A DNA stretch of 64,000 bases from Rhodoferax sediminis (GCF_006970865.1 NZ_CP035503.1:2617001-2681000), one strand, 5' to 3'; positions 17,498 to 29,260 are shown, counted from the first letter of the stretch. Program-made: numbers and translations. The notes: generated by a model not told the origin, from the letters alone.

Positions 17498-19358
17498 GTT
17501 TGCAATCATGATGCGCCGCGGCGCCCTTCGATGGAGCGCTCTGGCTGCTGCCGCACTGGCGGCCAGCGCGTATCTCGCGGGCTGCGCGGGCGCACTGCCA
17601 CCGGGCGACACCGCACCGGCGCAGCCCGAAGCCGCATCGGGTTACGTTGACAAGCCTGGCTGGACCGGCAGCCGCTTCGCGGTCGCCGCGGCCAACCCGC
17701 TGGCCGCCCAGGCCGGCTACCAGATCCTCAAGGCCGGCGGCTCCGCCATCGACGCGGCCGTGGCCGTGCAGATGGTGCTGGCGCTGGTCGAGCCGCAGTC
17801 CAGCGGCCTGGGCGGCGGTGCGTTTTTACTGTACTTCGATGGCCGGCAAGTCGAAGCCTTCGACGGACGCGAAACCGCCCCGGCGGCGGCCAGCGAAAAG
17901 TTGTTTCTCGGCGCCAACGGCAAGCCGCTGCCCTTTTACGACGCCGTCGTCGGTGGCCGCGCGGTCGGCGTGCCAGGTGCCGTGCGCATGCTGGAGATGG
18001 CACATCGGCAGCACGGCCGTCTGCCGTGGGCCACACTATTCCAACCCGCCATCCGGCTGGCCGAGGACGGCTTTGCGGTCAGCGCTCGGCTGCACAGCCT
18101 GCTTGAAAACGACAAGTACCTGAAAAACGACCCGGTCGCCGCCGCCTACTTCTACAACGCCGACGGCAGCCCGCGCGCCGTGGGCTACACGCTGCGCAAC
18201 CCCGCGCTGGCGCAGGTGCTGAAGAAAATTGCGGCCAGCGGCTCCAAAGGCCTGATGGAGGGCGATGTGGCCCAGGCCATCGTCGACAAGGTGCGCCAGC
18301 ATCCGGCCAACCCTGGCCAACTCACGCTGGCGGATCTGGCCGGCTACCGGGCCAAAAAACGCGAGCCCCTTTGCAGCGATTACACAGTCCGCACCCGGGA
18401 TTACCGCATTTGCGGCTTTCCGCCGCCGAGTTCGGGTGCCATCGCGGTGGCGCAGATCCTGGGCATCCTGAACCGCACCAACGCCGCCACGCTGGCGCTG
18501 CAGCACGGCCTGCCGTCGGCGCAATGGCTGCACCTGTACACCGAGGCCTCGCGCCTGGCCTTTGCCGACCGCGCGCAGTACGTGGCCGACCCCGATTTCG
18601 TGCCGCCGCCGGCGGGCAGCTGGACGAGCCTGCTGGCGCCCGGCTATCTGGCCCGGCGCGCCCGCCTGATCGACCAGCGCCCCGATGCGCCGGCGATGAA
18701 AGCCGTCAGCGCCGGCGTACCCGGCGCCGTGCAGACAAGCTACGCGCCCATGCCAGCGCAGCCCGAGCACGGCACCTCGCACATCAGCATCGTCGATGCG
18801 TATGGCAACGCGCTGGCCATGACGACGACGATCGAGGATGCGTTCGGCGCGCGCCAGATGGTGAGCCCGAACGCCGCGCTCAGCGGCGGTTTCCTGCTCA
18901 ACAACGAGCTCACCGACTTCAGCTTCGCACCGACCGACGCGCAGGGCCGGCCGGTCGCGAACCGCGTGCAGCCAGGCAAGCGCCCACGCTCGTCGATGGC
19001 GCCCACCCTGGTGTTCGACAAGGCCGACGGGCAGCTCGTGATGAGCACCGGCAGCTCCGGCGGTGCGCTGATCATTCACGACGTCGCCAAGACGCTGTAT
19101 GGCGTGCTCGACTGGGGTTTGAGCCCGCAGCAGGCCATCGCCCTGCCCAACTTCGCCTCGCTCGGCGGCCCGCTGCTGCTGGAGCAAAACCGCTTCCCCG
19201 CCGCCACCGTCAGCGCGCTGCGCGCGCGCGGCCACGAGGTACAGGAACATGCACTGACCAGCGGCCTGCAGGCTATTCAAAGCGGTAAGGTGGGTGGCAA
19301 GCCCCAACTGCTGGGCGGCGCCGATCCGCGCCGCGAGGGTGTGGTGCTGGGGGAGTGA
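17496..19358 (+). CDS. ggt: Gamma-glutamyltransferase (lipoprotein form)
   Basis: 620 aa, N-terminal nucleophile hydrolase that cleaves gamma-glutamyl bonds (glutathione) and is made as a proenzyme. A signal with a lipobox YLAGC suggests it is a lipoprotein of the cell envelope. The autocatalytic threonine is in GTSH (about residue 427), where most family members have GTTH; downstream SGGFLLNNELTDFS and TGSSGGALIIHDV form the small-subunit active site. Two starts are possible: TTG at 17496, 6 bp after ggag, or ATG at 17508; the lipobox works with either. Confidence 0.92.
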   Translation: MFAIMMRRGALRWSALAAAALAASAYLAGCAGALPPGDTAPAQPEAASGYVDKPGWTGSRFAVAAANPLAAQAGYQILKAGGSAIDAAVAVQMVLALVEPQSSGLGGGAFLLYFDGRQVEAFDGRETAPAAASEKLFLGANGKPLPFYDAVVGGRAVGVPGAVRMLEMAHRQHGRLPWATLFQPAIRLAEDGFAVSARLHSLLENDKYLKNDPVAAAYFYNADGSPRAVGYTLRNPALAQVLKKIAASGSKGLMEGDVAQAIVDKVRQHPANPGQLTLADLAGYRAKKREPLCSDYTVRTRDYRICGFPPPSSGAIAVAQILGILNRTNAATLALQHGLPSAQWLHLYTEASRLAFADRAQYVADPDFVPPPAGSWTSLLAPGYLARRARLIDQRPDAPAMKAVSAGVPGAVQTSYAPMPAQPEHGTSHISIVDAYGNALAMTTTIEDAFGARQMVSPNAALSGGFLLNNELTDFSFAPTDAQGRPVANRVQPGKRPRSSMAPTLVFDKADGQLVMSTGSSGGALIIHDVAKTLYGVLDWGLSPQQAIALPNFASLGGPLLLEQNRFPAATVSALRARGHEVQEHALTSGLQAIQSGKVGGKPQLLGGADPRREGVVLGE

Positions 19359-19425
19359 CCGGCGGCCATTCATCCCGCGAAACATAAACCGCGCCCGATG
19401 GGCAGGTTCGCGCCACAATGGATCG

Positions 19426-20754
19426 GTGAACACGCTGGGCGCCACCCCACCGATCGTGATCGGCATCCGAAATGCGGGCGACTCGCATAGCCGGCGCGTG
19501 CGCGTCGTGGTGATTCTTGGCAGCCTGGCCTCGATCGTGTTTGGCATCCCCTGGGCCGTTTTTTTTGCCCTTCGCGGTGACTGGCTGGTGGTGATTGCAG
19601 ACTGTGCGGTGATTCTGGCCGGCGTGATTGCCATTCGAATGGCGCGGCGTCATCGGCTGCGCGGCGCCGCCATTTTGCTGGTGGCCAGTCTGTTCGGCCG
19701 GCTTTCCTGGATGGCCCTCTTTTTGGACATTCCAAGCGCCCAGTTTCCGCGCTCGATACATCATTTTTTGATACCGCTGGCCGTCGCGGCCTATTTGATG
19801 CTCAAACACGAAAACGCCTGGCTGCGCCACGGCCTGGCCTGGGGCTGCCTCGCCGGCGTGGTTTTTTTTGCCAGCTCGCACTTCGCAATCGTCACGCGGC
19901 TGGCCACGCCGGACAGCGTGCGTGGCCCGGGCGCCTGGATCACCAATGTGTGCGCCATGTTGCTGCTGTTTTTGCTGTTGCATATTTTTGTCGCAGACAT
20001 TGATCCGCTGGAAGCCGGTTTGCACCGCGCTCGCATGCGCTTGCGCGAGTTGGCGCACCTTGCCACGCCCAGTCAGTTCGAGGACTCTCTGACACGTCTT
20101 GACGAATCCATTGCCTCGACGATTCCCCAAAATGCCGTTCAAATTTCCATGACGGGAACGCAGGGCTGGCAACGGGCACGAGTCACCCGGGTCCGGCTCA
20201 CCATCCTCGCGTGCAGCAGCGTGACGATCGTCCTGGGTGCCCTGTTCGTCGTCTATTTCAGCCTGCGGGGCTTGATGCCACTGGCGCTGCTCAACTGCGC
20301 CGTGATGGCCCTCGGGGTGGCTCTGGCGCTGCTGAGAGCCGACAAACACCAAAGCGCAGCCACCATTGGATTGGTCGTTGGCCTGATGCTGATCTTCCTG
20401 GTGAATTCGGCCGTCCTTGACATCCCCACCCCCAACGTGCCGCGCTCTACCCACTACTGGTTCCTGCCCTTGTCACTGGGGGCCTACTTTCTTCTGCGGG
20501 AAGAAAACCCGTGGATCCACAGTGGCCTGCCGATGGCGTGTTTGGCAGCCTTTGTCGTTCTGGCCAGCAGCCATTGGGGCTTCATGACGGATTACCTCCT
20601 GCCCGACAACGACCGCCCCCCGCCCTGGCTGGTGTGTACCCTTGCGTTGGGCATGCTGTATTTTCTTGTTTACATCCTGGTGGGCGACATCAAACGCCTC
20701 GAAGATTGGCTGCTGGGCACCGTTAGTCGCCTGCGATACGGACGGCCGCGGTGA
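19426..20754 (+). CDS. Multi-pass membrane protein with internal tandem duplication, function unknown
   Basis: 442 aa from GTG at 19426 (VNTLGATPPIVIG). The protein consists of two similar halves of about 180 residues, each with five or six hydrophobic segments. The first half carries LDIPSAQFPRSIHHFLIPLAV, then LMLKHENAWLRHGL and VVFFASSHF; the second carries LDIPTPNVPRSTHYWFLPLSL, then LLREENPWIHSGL and VVLASSHWG. Each ends in an acidic D-I-x-x-LE stretch. A charged linker (about 215-265) joins them. The conserved LDIP-PRS-H-LP block suggests a ligand or metal-sensing membrane domain, but no catalytic domain is attached. I do not recognise a named family. Confidence 0.75.
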   Translation: MNTLGATPPIVIGIRNAGDSHSRRVRVVVILGSLASIVFGIPWAVFFALRGDWLVVIADCAVILAGVIAIRMARRHRLRGAAILLVASLFGRLSWMALFLDIPSAQFPRSIHHFLIPLAVAAYLMLKHENAWLRHGLAWGCLAGVVFFASSHFAIVTRLATPDSVRGPGAWITNVCAMLLLFLLLHIFVADIDPLEAGLHRARMRLRELAHLATPSQFEDSLTRLDESIASTIPQNAVQISMTGTQGWQRARVTRVRLTILACSSVTIVLGALFVVYFSLRGLMPLALLNCAVMALGVALALLRADKHQSAATIGLVVGLMLIFLVNSAVLDIPTPNVPRSTHYWFLPLSLGAYFLLREENPWIHSGLPMACLAAFVVLASSHWGFMTDYLLPDNDRPPPWLVCTLALGMLYFLVYILVGDIKRLEDWLLGTVSRLRYGRPR

Positions 20755-20823
20755 ATCGTGGCCCAATCCGAACCGGGAACATAGGGAAGAACCTCGAATG
20801 GCAAACGAAAAAAGGAGCAAACC

Positions 20824-21783
20824 ATGCATACCGACGACCTGAGCGCCTGGAGCCACGCACACCAGTTCGACCCGGGCAACGTCGCGGGCGAGCGCGGTAC
20901 GCGCGCCGTGATGTGGATCACGGCCGCCATGATGGTGCTCGAGATTGCCGCTGGCTGGGGCTACAACTCGATGGCCCTGCTGGCGGACGGCTTTCACATG
21001 AGCTCGCACGCCGTGGCCATCGGCCTGAGCGCCTTCGCCTACGCGGCGGCCCGGCGCTACGCCGCTGACCGCCGCTTTGCGTTCGGCACCTGGAAGATTG
21101 AAGTGCTGGCGGGTTTTGCCAGCGCCATCTTCCTGCTGGTGGTCGTGGCGCTCATGGTGGCGGGCTCCATCGAGCGGCTGCTGTCGCCCGCGCCGATTCA
21201 CTACCAGGAAGCCATTATCATCGCGGCGCTCGGACTGGTGGTGAACATCGTCTCTGCCTTCATTCTCGGCGCCGCGCATCACCACGACCAGGGCGGCCAC
21301 GCTCATGAGGCGCATCACGGCCACGCGCACCACCACGACCTGAACCTCAGGTCCGCGTATGTCCATGTGATGGCCGACGCCGCAACCTCGGTGCTCGCCA
21401 TCCTGGCACTGCTGGGCGGCTGGCTCTATGGCTGGGCCTGGCTGGACCCTGTGACCGGCATCGCAGGCGCGGTCGTGGTGGCCTTGTGGGCCAGGCGCCT
21501 GATGGCGGATACCGGCAAGGTCTTGCTCGACCGTGAAATGGACCACCCTGTCGTCGATGAGATCCGGCAGGCCATCGCAGAAGATGGACACGTGGGCGAA
21601 ACACGCATCGCCGACCTGCACGTCTGGCGTGTTGGCAAGGCAAGCTACTCGTGTGCCATCAGTCTCGTGACGCACGACAGGGCACTGACACCCGGCACGG
21701 TGCGCGGCTGGCTGTCCCGGCATGAAGAAATCGTGCATGCAACCATCGAAATTCACCAGTGCCCCGATGCCCATGCAGGCTGA
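20824..21783 (+). CDS. dmeF: CDF family Co2+/Ni2+ (divalent metal) exporter, DmeF-like
   Basis: 319 aa cation diffusion facilitator with six membrane segments. The N-terminal WSHAHQF motif and ADGFHMSSH in the second segment are marks of the DmeF branch, which exports cobalt and nickel; the fifth segment has HVMADAATS with the second half of the metal site. A histidine-rich loop (HHHDQGGHAHEAHHGHAHHH) lies between segments 4 and 5. The C-terminal cytoplasmic domain reads TRIADLHVWRVG. No metal regulator gene is adjacent. Confidence 0.88.
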   Translation: MHTDDLSAWSHAHQFDPGNVAGERGTRAVMWITAAMMVLEIAAGWGYNSMALLADGFHMSSHAVAIGLSAFAYAAARRYAADRRFAFGTWKIEVLAGFASAIFLLVVVALMVAGSIERLLSPAPIHYQEAIIIAALGLVVNIVSAFILGAAHHHDQGGHAHEAHHGHAHHHDLNLRSAYVHVMADAATSVLAILALLGGWLYGWAWLDPVTGIAGAVVVALWARRLMADTGKVLLDREMDHPVVDEIRQAIAEDGHVGETRIADLHVWRVGKASYSCAISLVTHDRALTPGTVRGWLSRHEEIVHATIEIHQCPDAHAG

Positions 21784-21811
21784 GCGCGCCTCGCATCGCT
21801 GACAATCCGGC

Positions 21812-23002
21812 ATGGCCAGAATATCCAACACCGCCCTCGGGCAAATTCCTACGGGGGTTTGGACACTCGGCTTTGTGAGCCTGCTGATGGATGTCTCGTC
21901 CGAGATGATTCACAGCCTGCTGCCGATGTTCATGGTCACGACCCTGGGCATCAGCGTCGCCGCGGTCGGGCTTCTTGAAGGGCTGGCAGAATCCACCGCC
22001 CTCATTGTCAAGGTCTTCTCTGGCGTACTGAGCGACTATCTGGGCAAGCGCAAGGGACTGGCCGTTCTGGGCTACGCCCTGGGGGCGCTCAGCAAACCGC
22101 TTTTCGCGCTGAGCAGCAGCTTCGGCGTCGTTGCGACCGCCCGCCTGCTGGACCGCTTTGGCAAAGGCATCCGCGGCGCGCCTCGGGACGCGCTGGTCGC
22201 CGACATCACACCCAACCACCTTCGTGGCGCTGCCTTCGGCCTGCGCCAAGCGCTCGATACCGTCGGCGCCTTCGTCGGCCCTCTGGCGGGCGTCGGTTTG
22301 ATGCTGCTTTGGGCGAACGACTTTCGCGCCGTCTTCTGGGTTGCGACCCTCCCGGGTTGGCTCGCCGTCGCCCTGCTGTTTTTTGGACTGCATGAGCCGC
22401 GACGTCAGCACCGGGAGCCGCGAAGCAACCCCATCAGTCGGGGCAATATTCGACGTCTGCCGCTCGCCTATTGGTGGGTGGTGGGTCTTGGCGCCGTTTT
22501 CACCCTGGCCAGATTCAGCGAAGCGTTTCTGGTCCTGCGCGCCCAGCAGGACGGGATTCCCACTGCACTGGTGCCACTGGTGATGGTAGCCATGAACATC
22601 ATCTACGCGGGCTCCGCCTACCCCTTCGGCAAACTGTCGGACGGCATGAGCCGCAGAACACTGCTGGGTGCCGGCATTGTGGTCCTCCTGGCGGCGGATC
22701 TGGTTCTGGCCAGCAGCACTGGCTGGATGGCACTTTTTGTGGGTGTGGCCCTTTGGGGGGTGCACATGGGAATGACACAGGGGCTGCTGGCGGCCATGGT
22801 GGCAGACACCGCCCCGCAAGACTTGCGGGGTACCGCGTACGGTGTCTTCAATCTTGCCAGCGGCCTGGCCATGCTCATTGCCAGCACACTGGCGGGCGTG
22901 CTCTGGCAGGTTTGGGGGGCGCCATCGACGTTTTATGCCGGAGCGCTCTTTTGCGTTCTGTCTCTGATGGCCCTGTCGTGGAAGCCTGCCGGGTCAAGCT
23001 GA
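21812..23002 (+). CDS. MFS transporter
   Basis: 396 aa, about 12 hydrophobic segments, major facilitator superfamily. The loop 2-3 motif SDYLGKRKGLAVLGY and its second-half counterpart GKLSDGMSRRTLLGAG are visible, as is RFGKGIRGAPRDALVAD, typical of a multidrug-type or uncharacterised MFS branch found in Proteobacteria. It begins 28 bp after the metal exporter, so the two may be cotranscribed. The substrate is unknown. Confidence 0.87.
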   Translation: MARISNTALGQIPTGVWTLGFVSLLMDVSSEMIHSLLPMFMVTTLGISVAAVGLLEGLAESTALIVKVFSGVLSDYLGKRKGLAVLGYALGALSKPLFALSSSFGVVATARLLDRFGKGIRGAPRDALVADITPNHLRGAAFGLRQALDTVGAFVGPLAGVGLMLLWANDFRAVFWVATLPGWLAVALLFFGLHEPRRQHREPRSNPISRGNIRRLPLAYWWVVGLGAVFTLARFSEAFLVLRAQQDGIPTALVPLVMVAMNIIYAGSAYPFGKLSDGMSRRTLLGAGIVVLLAADLVLASSTGWMALFVGVALWGVHMGMTQGLLAAMVADTAPQDLRGTAYGVFNLASGLAMLIASTLAGVLWQVWGAPSTFYAGALFCVLSLMALSWKPAGSS

Positions 23003-23021
23003 ACAGCGACTGAGGCCGCCC

Positions 23022-24668
23022 TCAAACATCGATCGCCGCGGCCGAGCCCGCCTGCCGTCGCAGCTCGAACTTCTGGATCTTGCCGGTGGCAGTCTTGGGG
23101 ATCTCGCCAAACACCACGGCGCGCGGCACCTTGAAGCCGGCCAGGTGCTGCTTGCAGTGGGCCACGATCTCTTCGGCCGTGACCACCGCGCCGGCCTTGA
23201 GCTCAACAAACGCGCAAGGCGTCTCGCCCCAGCGCGCGTCAAGCTTGGCCACCACGGCGGCGGCCAGCACGGCGGGGTGGCGGTACAGCACGTCTTCGAC
23301 CTCGATGGACGAGATGTTCTCGCCGCCCGAGATGATGATGTCCTTGCTGCGGTCCTTGATCTTGATGTAGCCGTCGGGGTACTGCACGGCCAGGTCGCCG
23401 CTGTGGAACCAGCCGCCCGCGAAGGCTTCTTCGGTGGCCTTGGGGTTCTTCAGGTAGCCCTTCATTGCGATATTGCCGCGGAACATGATCTCGCCCATGG
23501 TCTCGCCATCCCACGGCACGGGCTGCAGGGTCGTGGTGTCGAGCACGCGCGCATCGCGCTGCAGGTGGTAGCGCACGCCCTGGCGCGCGTTCAGGCGCGC
23601 GCGCTCGCCGATGTCGAGTTCGTTCCAGGCGTCGTGCTTGGCGCACACCGTGGCCGGGCCGTAGACCTCCGTCAGGCCGTAGACGTGGGTCAGATCGAAG
23701 CCCATCTGCTCCATGCCTTCGATCATGGACGCCGGCGGCGCGGCGCCGGCCACCATGGCCTTGACGCCCGCCGGCACGCCAGCCTTCATCGCGGCCGGCG
23801 CATTCACCAGCAATCCATGCACGATGGGCGCGCCGCAGTAGTGCGTCACGCCATGGTCACGGATGGCATCGAAAATCGCCTGCGCCTCGACCCGGCGCAA
23901 ACACACGTTGACGCCCGCGCGCGCCGCCACCGTCCACGGGAAACACCAGCCATTGCAATGAAACATCGGCAGGGTCCACAGATAGGTCGCGTGCTTGGGC
24001 ATGTCCCACTCGAGGATGTTGGAGATGGCGTTGATGGCCGCGCCGCGGTGGTGGTAGACCACGCCCTTGGGGTTGCCGGTGGTGCCGCTGGTGTAGTTGA
24101 GGGCAATCGCGTCCCACTCGTCGCCAGGCAGCGGCCAGGCGAATTGCGGGTCGCCACCGGCCATGAAATCATCGTAGTCGAGGCTGCCGATTTTTTGCAC
24201 GGCGCCGGTATAGACCGGATCCGCCACATCGATCACCAGTAGCGGTGTTGTTGCCTTGCGCAAGGCGATGGCTTTTTGCATCACGCCGGCAAATTCCGGG
24301 TCCACGATCACCACCTTGGCCTCGCCATGGTCCAGCATGAAGGCGAGGGTTTCAGCATCGAGCCGGGTGTTCAGCGCATTCAGCACGGCGCCGGCCATCG
24401 GGATGCCGAAATGGGCCTCGACCATGGGCGGCGTGTTGGGCAGCATCACGGCCACAGTGTCGCCCCTTTGGATGCCGTGGCGGCTCAGCGCATTGGCGAG
24501 CCGGCGGCAGCGTTCGTACAACTCGCCCCAGTTGCGGCGCAGCTCGCCGTGCACCACGGCCAGCCGGTCCGGGTAGACCTCGGCCGTGCGTTCGATGAAG
24601 GACAGGGGCGACAGCGGTGCGTGGTTGGCCTCGTTGCGCGGCAGGTTCTGGTCGAAAATGGAGGTCAT
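23022..24668 (-). CDS. Acyl-CoA synthetase (AMP-forming), medium/long-chain type
   Basis: 548 aa ANL-superfamily ligase that activates a carboxylic acid to its CoA thioester through an acyl-adenylate. The P-loop YTSGTTGNPKGV (about 185-196), HVYGLTEVYGPATV, the motif GWFHSGDLAVQYPDGYIKIKDRSKD, and the C-terminal catalytic lysine in PKTATGKIQKF are present. The overall layout is that of AlkK-like fatty-acyl-CoA synthetases; the chain length cannot be set from sequence. It converges with the MFS gene and is divergent from dnaG. Confidence 0.9.
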   Translation of the reverse strand: MTSIFDQNLPRNEANHAPLSPLSFIERTAEVYPDRLAVVHGELRRNWGELYERCRRLANALSRHGIQRGDTVAVMLPNTPPMVEAHFGIPMAGAVLNALNTRLDAETLAFMLDHGEAKVVIVDPEFAGVMQKAIALRKATTPLLVIDVADPVYTGAVQKIGSLDYDDFMAGGDPQFAWPLPGDEWDAIALNYTSGTTGNPKGVVYHHRGAAINAISNILEWDMPKHATYLWTLPMFHCNGWCFPWTVAARAGVNVCLRRVEAQAIFDAIRDHGVTHYCGAPIVHGLLVNAPAAMKAGVPAGVKAMVAGAAPPASMIEGMEQMGFDLTHVYGLTEVYGPATVCAKHDAWNELDIGERARLNARQGVRYHLQRDARVLDTTTLQPVPWDGETMGEIMFRGNIAMKGYLKNPKATEEAFAGGWFHSGDLAVQYPDGYIKIKDRSKDIIISGGENISSIEVEDVLYRHPAVLAAAVVAKLDARWGETPCAFVELKAGAVVTAEEIVAHCKQHLAGFKVPRAVVFGEIPKTATGKIQKFELRRQAGSAAAIDV

Positions 24669-24725
24669 GGCTTGGGTCTCCGGTGGTTATCTGGGGATCG
24701 GGCTTAATCCGGACACAATAGCACC

Positions 24726-26609
24726 GTGAGCATTCCCCAGTCTTTCATTCAGGAGCTTTTGGCGCGCGTCGACGTGGTCGAAATCGTCGGCCGCTACGTG
24801 CAGCTCAAGAAGGGCGGCGCCAATTTCATGGGGCTGTGCCCGTTCCATGGCGAGAAGTCGCCCTCCTTCAGCGTGAGCCCGTCCAAGCAGTTCTACCACT
24901 GCTTCGGCTGCGGCAAGAACGGCAACGCCATCAGCTTTCTGATGGAGCATGCGGGCATGACCTTCGTCGAAGCGGTGAAAGACCTGGCGCAGCAGTACGG
25001 CATGCAGGTGCCCGAAGACGATGCCTCGCCGTCCGAGCGCGCGCGCGCCAGCGAGCAGCGGCAAAAGCAGGTCACGCTGTCCGACGTGCTGGAGAAGGCC
25101 TGCGACGCGTACAAAAAACACCTGAAGAGCTCGCACAAGGCCGTGGACTACCTCAAGGGCCGCGGCCTGTCGGGCGATATTGCCAAGCAGTTCGGCCTGG
25201 GCTACGCGCCCGAGGGCTGGCGCAGCCTGGCCAGCGTGTTTCCCAACTACGACGACCCGCTGCTGGCGGAAAGCGGCCTGGTCATCGCGAGCGTAGATGA
25301 AGGCAGCGGCGAGGAAAAACGCTACGACCGCTTCCGCGACCGCGTGATGTTCCCGATCCGCAACGTGAAGGGCGAATGCATCGGCTTTGGCGGGCGCGTG
25401 CTCGGTGAAGGCACGCCGAAATACCTCAACTCGCCCGAAACCCCGGTGTTCCACAAGGGCCGCGAGCTGTACGGCCTGTTCGAGGCGCGCCACGCCCTGC
25501 GCGAGCACGGCTACGTGCTGGTGACCGAGGGCTACATGGATGTGGTGGCGCTGGCGCAACTGGGCTTTCCCAACGCCGTGGCCACGCTGGGCACGGCCTG
25601 CACGCCCGATCACGTGCAAAAGCTGTTCCGCTTCACCGATTCGGTGGTGTTCAGCTTCGACGGAGACGCCGCCGGGCGGCGCGCCGCGCGCAAGGCGCTG
25701 GACGGCGCCCTGCCCTACGCCAGCGATGTGCGCAGCGTGAAATTCCTGTTCCTGCCGCCCGAGCACGACCCGGACAGCTACATCCGCGCCTTCGGCAAGG
25801 ACGCGTTTGCGCGCTACGTGTCCGAGGCCACGCCGCTGTCGCGCTTCATGATCGAGGCGGCGCGCGACGGCTGCGACCTGAACACCGCCGAGGGCCGCGC
25901 CCACCTGGCCAGCAACGCCAGGCCGCTGTGGAGCCAGCTGCCCGAGGGCGCGCTCAAGCGCCAGCTGCTGGGCGAGATTGCCGAGCTGGTGCAGCTGAAC
26001 AGCCGGGAACTGAGCGAGGTCTGGAACGGCCCCGCGAAAGCGGGCAAGACCGACGGCGCTCACGGCGGAAAACGCTACAACAACGATAGCTATCAGCGCA
26101 TACAGGACGAGGGCTACAGTCCAAAAAAGCCATCAAACTTTGCCCCCCGTGCGCGCCCGGGCGGGCGCACCGCGCCGGCCAGCCGCGCCGACCACGCGGC
26201 GCGCATCCTGCTCACCAACATGGCGGCCTGGGACAGCCTGTCCAACGAAGACCGCAGCATGCTGTGCGAGCTACCCCAGCCGCATGGCCCGCTGTTTGTC
26301 TGGCTCGAGAGCCAGTTGCACGAGCACGGCGCGCAACCCTGGGCGGCCTTGCGCGAGGGCCTGCGGGATCACGAAAGCGAGGCCCTGGCTTTGAGGACCA
26401 CCGCCAGCTTCGAGGTCCCGATGGCTGAGGAGCCGGCCCCCGACGACACGGCCAGCGAACTGCGGGGCCTGCTCGATTTGATGCAGGACGACCGTCTCAA
26501 GCGGATGGAAAACGAGGCGCTGGCCAGGAACGACCTCGAGCGCTATGGTCAACTGCACCATCAGCGCCTCGCGCTCGGCAAAGCGAAAAGTAGCAGCGCC
26601 GGCACTTGA
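24726..26609 (+). CDS. dnaG: DNA primase
   Basis: 627 aa. The CHC2 zinc finger is complete (Cys38, His41, Cys59, Cys62), followed by the RNA polymerase core with the Toprim motifs VTEGYMDVVALA and SFDGDAAGRRAARKAL. A low-complexity linker (about 435-490) joins the core to the C-terminal helicase-binding domain (AARILLTNMAAWDSL onward). Part of this linker, NNDSYQRIQDEGYSPKKPS, is encoded by an in-frame copy of the dispersed repeat at 26086-26135. The gene lies directly upstream of rpoD as in the macromolecular synthesis operon, but no rpsU precedes it. Confidence 0.97.
   Translation: MSIPQSFIQELLARVDVVEIVGRYVQLKKGGANFMGLCPFHGEKSPSFSVSPSKQFYHCFGCGKNGNAISFLMEHAGMTFVEAVKDLAQQYGMQVPEDDASPSERARASEQRQKQVTLSDVLEKACDAYKKHLKSSHKAVDYLKGRGLSGDIAKQFGLGYAPEGWRSLASVFPNYDDPLLAESGLVIASVDEGSGEEKRYDRFRDRVMFPIRNVKGECIGFGGRVLGEGTPKYLNSPETPVFHKGRELYGLFEARHALREHGYVLVTEGYMDVVALAQLGFPNAVATLGTACTPDHVQKLFRFTDSVVFSFDGDAAGRRAARKALDGALPYASDVRSVKFLFLPPEHDPDSYIRAFGKDAFARYVSEATPLSRFMIEAARDGCDLNTAEGRAHLASNARPLWSQLPEGALKRQLLGEIAELVQLNSRELSEVWNGPAKAGKTDGAHGGKRYNNDSYQRIQDEGYSPKKPSNFAPRARPGGRTAPASRADHAARILLTNMAAWDSLSNEDRSMLCELPQPHGPLFVWLESQLHEHGAQPWAALREGLRDHESEALALRTTASFEVPMAEEPAPDDTASELRGLLDLMQDDRLKRMENEALARNDLERYGQLHHQRLALGKAKSSSAGT
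26086..26135 (+). repeat. Dispersed short repeat, copy 4, inside dnaG
   Basis: The plus strand begins acgatagctatcagcgcata and continues through caggacgagggctacagtccaaaaaagcc, with the same blocks as the other copies. It is in frame and encodes part of the flexible linker before the helicase-binding domain of primase, where extra residues should be tolerated. Confidence 0.6.
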
Positions 26610-26625
26610 AAATCGGCCATAAAGG

Positions 26626-26631
26626 TATAAT
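26626..26631 (+). promoter_or_regulatory. Candidate -10 box of an rpoD promoter
   Basis: A perfect tataat lies 233 bp before the rpoD start. A ttgaaa at 26606-26611 is 14 bp upstream, shorter than the ideal spacing, so the -35 is uncertain. Confidence 0.4.
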
Positions 26632-26800
26632 GTAAGGCTTGACCAGACTGCAAGAGCGACAGCAATACCTCCGGGCCGGGCCGACCGATGAAGCAACTTC
26701 ACAACGGGCCAACCAACCGCAAGGACTGCATTCCAAATGTTCGCCCACACATCTTGCAGATAGAAAACGTCCGGGGGTTTGCCCCTTCGCCACGTTGCCC

Positions 26801-26831
26801 GCGCCGGGAGTTTGCGGCGCCCGCTTTTTTG
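26801..26831 (+). terminator. Possible attenuator hairpin in the rpoD leader
   Basis: gcgccg (26801-26806) pairs with cggcgc (26815-26820) and is followed, after ccgc, by six T residues; another small hairpin (ggggtttgcccc) lies 20 bp upstream. It sits 33 bp before the rpoD start, so it could act as an attenuator. The stem is short and this is tentative. Confidence 0.3.
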
Positions 26832-26863
26832 TTTGTCCTGCCTTGAAGCCCTGAGGTTTATTC

Positions 26864-29149
<2,286 letters not shown>

Positions 29150-29175
29150 TCCGCCGCCCTGGCAGGCAACCTGTC

Positions 29176-29196
29176 ATCCCGGGCTTGACCCGGGAT
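29176..29196. repeat. Palindrome atcccggg-cttga-cccgggat, copy 1
   Basis: Perfect 8-bp arms around a 5-nt loop. With flanking bases (ctgtcatcccgggcttgacc and on), it is repeated identically at 49644-49669. It is a REP-like palindrome and may occur elsewhere in the genome. Confidence 0.7.
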
Positions 29197-29204
29197 CTAT
29201 GAGT

Positions 29205-29260
29205 CAAAAGCGCCTCAAGCCCTTATCCAGTGGGCATGAGGCGCTATTTTTTTGATAGTC
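29205..29260. repeat. Dispersed short repeat, copy 5, acting as rpoD terminator
   Basis: Stem agcgcctca (29209-29217) with tgaggcgct (29237-29245), an inner gccc/gggc stem, then a run of eight T after an A. It should serve as the rho-independent terminator of rpoD. Reversed, it shows the block order of the dispersed repeat (atagcgc, gataagggct, gaggcgc, tttt). A near copy is at 49677-49731. Confidence 0.75.

Noticed and set aside
21284..21345. Tandem repeat in the metal exporter gene
   Set aside because: The cac/cat-rich stretch is the histidine-rich loop of a CDF protein, a normal feature of the family.
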